Shown here: positions 63,780 to 64,000 of the stretch, piece by piece | Layout of the letters: every line of letters starts with the position of its first letter | How positions within the stretch are numbered: position 1 is the stretch's first letter | Origin: Pseudomonadota bacterium | GTDB lineage: Bacteria > Desulfobacterota > Desulfobulbia > Desulfobulbales > JAGXFP01 | Assembly: GCA_018814305.1 (NCBI GenBank) | Contig: JAHJAA010000080.1 | Coordinates: 1-64,000, forward strand | Direction: 5' to 3' | Length of the DNA stretch: 64,000 nucleotides | The notes under the pieces: model-generated | What the model saw: the letters and a program-made list of their open reading frames with translations, nothing else | Database searches by the model: none | What the model was told of the DNA's origin: nothing | Translations under genes and position numbers: made by a program

Positions 63780-64000
63780 CAGTCGATTTTCTGAAAAATC
63801 TTATTTTTTTTATCAATCGTCTTGAAACGGTCCTCAACCCTGGAGAACATTAAACTTTCCTTGGTCCCAAGGCATAAGAATCCACCATGGACCAGACTCT
63901 CATGAAAAAGCTGCAGCACCCGGTCCTGAAGCTCCCGATTGAAATAAATCAGCACATTCCGGCAGAAAATGAGATGGGTTTCGGAAAAGACCTGATCGAC
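63779..64000 (-). CDS. cheR: CheR-type protein methyltransferase, C-terminal part
   Basis: The last 73 codons of a gene cut by the right edge. The peptide contains the CheR motif ETHLIFCRNVLIYFNRE and LVHGGFLCLGTKESL, then a short tail KNKIFQKID. CheR methylates receptor glutamates with AdoMet. It is the first visible gene of the minus-strand signalling unit. Confidence 0.88.
   Translation of the reverse strand, partial: VDQVFSETHLIFCRNVLIYFNRELQDRVLQLFHESLVHGGFLCLGTKESLMFSRVEDRFKTIDKKNKIFQKID

Noticed and set aside
1-64000. CRISPR arrays, rRNA, prophage
   Set aside because: No short regularly spaced repeats, no rRNA-like stretches and no phage structural genes are visible.

Overview
The window looks like a chromosomal segment of a free-living, anaerobic Gram-negative bacterium, most likely a Desulfobacterota member (former Deltaproteobacteria, Desulfobulbus/Desulfocapsa-like). 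This is inferred from gene content: a membrane-anchored multiheme cytochrome c, two TatA proteins, a TauE/SafE exporter with a TIGR02186 partner, an Mrp/Mbh-type antiporter cluster, an MglA-like GTPase and many hybrid histidine kinases. There is no rRNA or tRNA gene to confirm it. Base composition looks even throughout, and mobile DNA is limited to a transposase start at the left edge and three families of short palindromic repeats.

Layout. 1-6.8 kb: transposase fragment, an unknown membrane protein, bacteriohemerythrin, a membrane-anchored MutS-like ATPase, a zinc-ribbon protein, a tandem palindromic repeat, a PckA-like enzyme and a lipoprotein. 7-16 kb: YhdH/AcuI-type reductase, class II aldolase, MscS channel, SLC12-like transporter, and a pseudouridine synthase split into two overlapping genes. 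16-23 kb: GbsR/MarR regulator with a readable promoter and operator, an SDR protein, a six-heme cytochrome followed by a histidine kinase, a DUF2064 transferase and two tatA genes. 23-31.7 kb: PPP-type phosphatase, DUF3300 protein, dienelactone hydrolase, spermidine synthase-like protein, cupin, CorA and a large PAS hybrid kinase.

31.9-45.9 kb is the most unusual part. Every gene is on the minus strand. Three paralogous proteins of 840-874 residues each join a PEP-synthase/PPDK-type ATP-grasp domain to a phosphohistidine domain. In place of the usual PEP/pyruvate barrel they carry a shared C-terminal domain I do not recognise. They are interleaved with a membrane histidine kinase and a receiver protein through 1-4-base overlaps. 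Upstream lie a TIGR02186 protein, a TauE/SafE exporter, a small stress-type protein and a sigma-54 response regulator. I read this as a phosphotransferase system with unknown substrate under two-component control.

46-52 kb: a DUF502 membrane protein, then an overlapping operon of MglA-like GTPase, histidine kinase and a receiver-PilB/GspE-zinc ribbon ATPase, plus a radical SAM enzyme. 52.6-59.8 kb: a nine-gene plus-strand Mrp/Mbh-type cation/proton antiporter operon in the order E-F-G-MbhD-B-C followed by three NuoL/M/N-type subunits, almost all with overlapping ends. 59.8-64 kb: a minus-strand signalling operon of CheR (cut by the window edge), CheB, a REC-PAS-kinase-REC hybrid and a REC-kinase.

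Start codons were moved from the longest open frame when a better ribosome-binding site or the family N-terminus argued for it; this is stated in each entry. Domain calls rest on motifs read by eye, not on searches.
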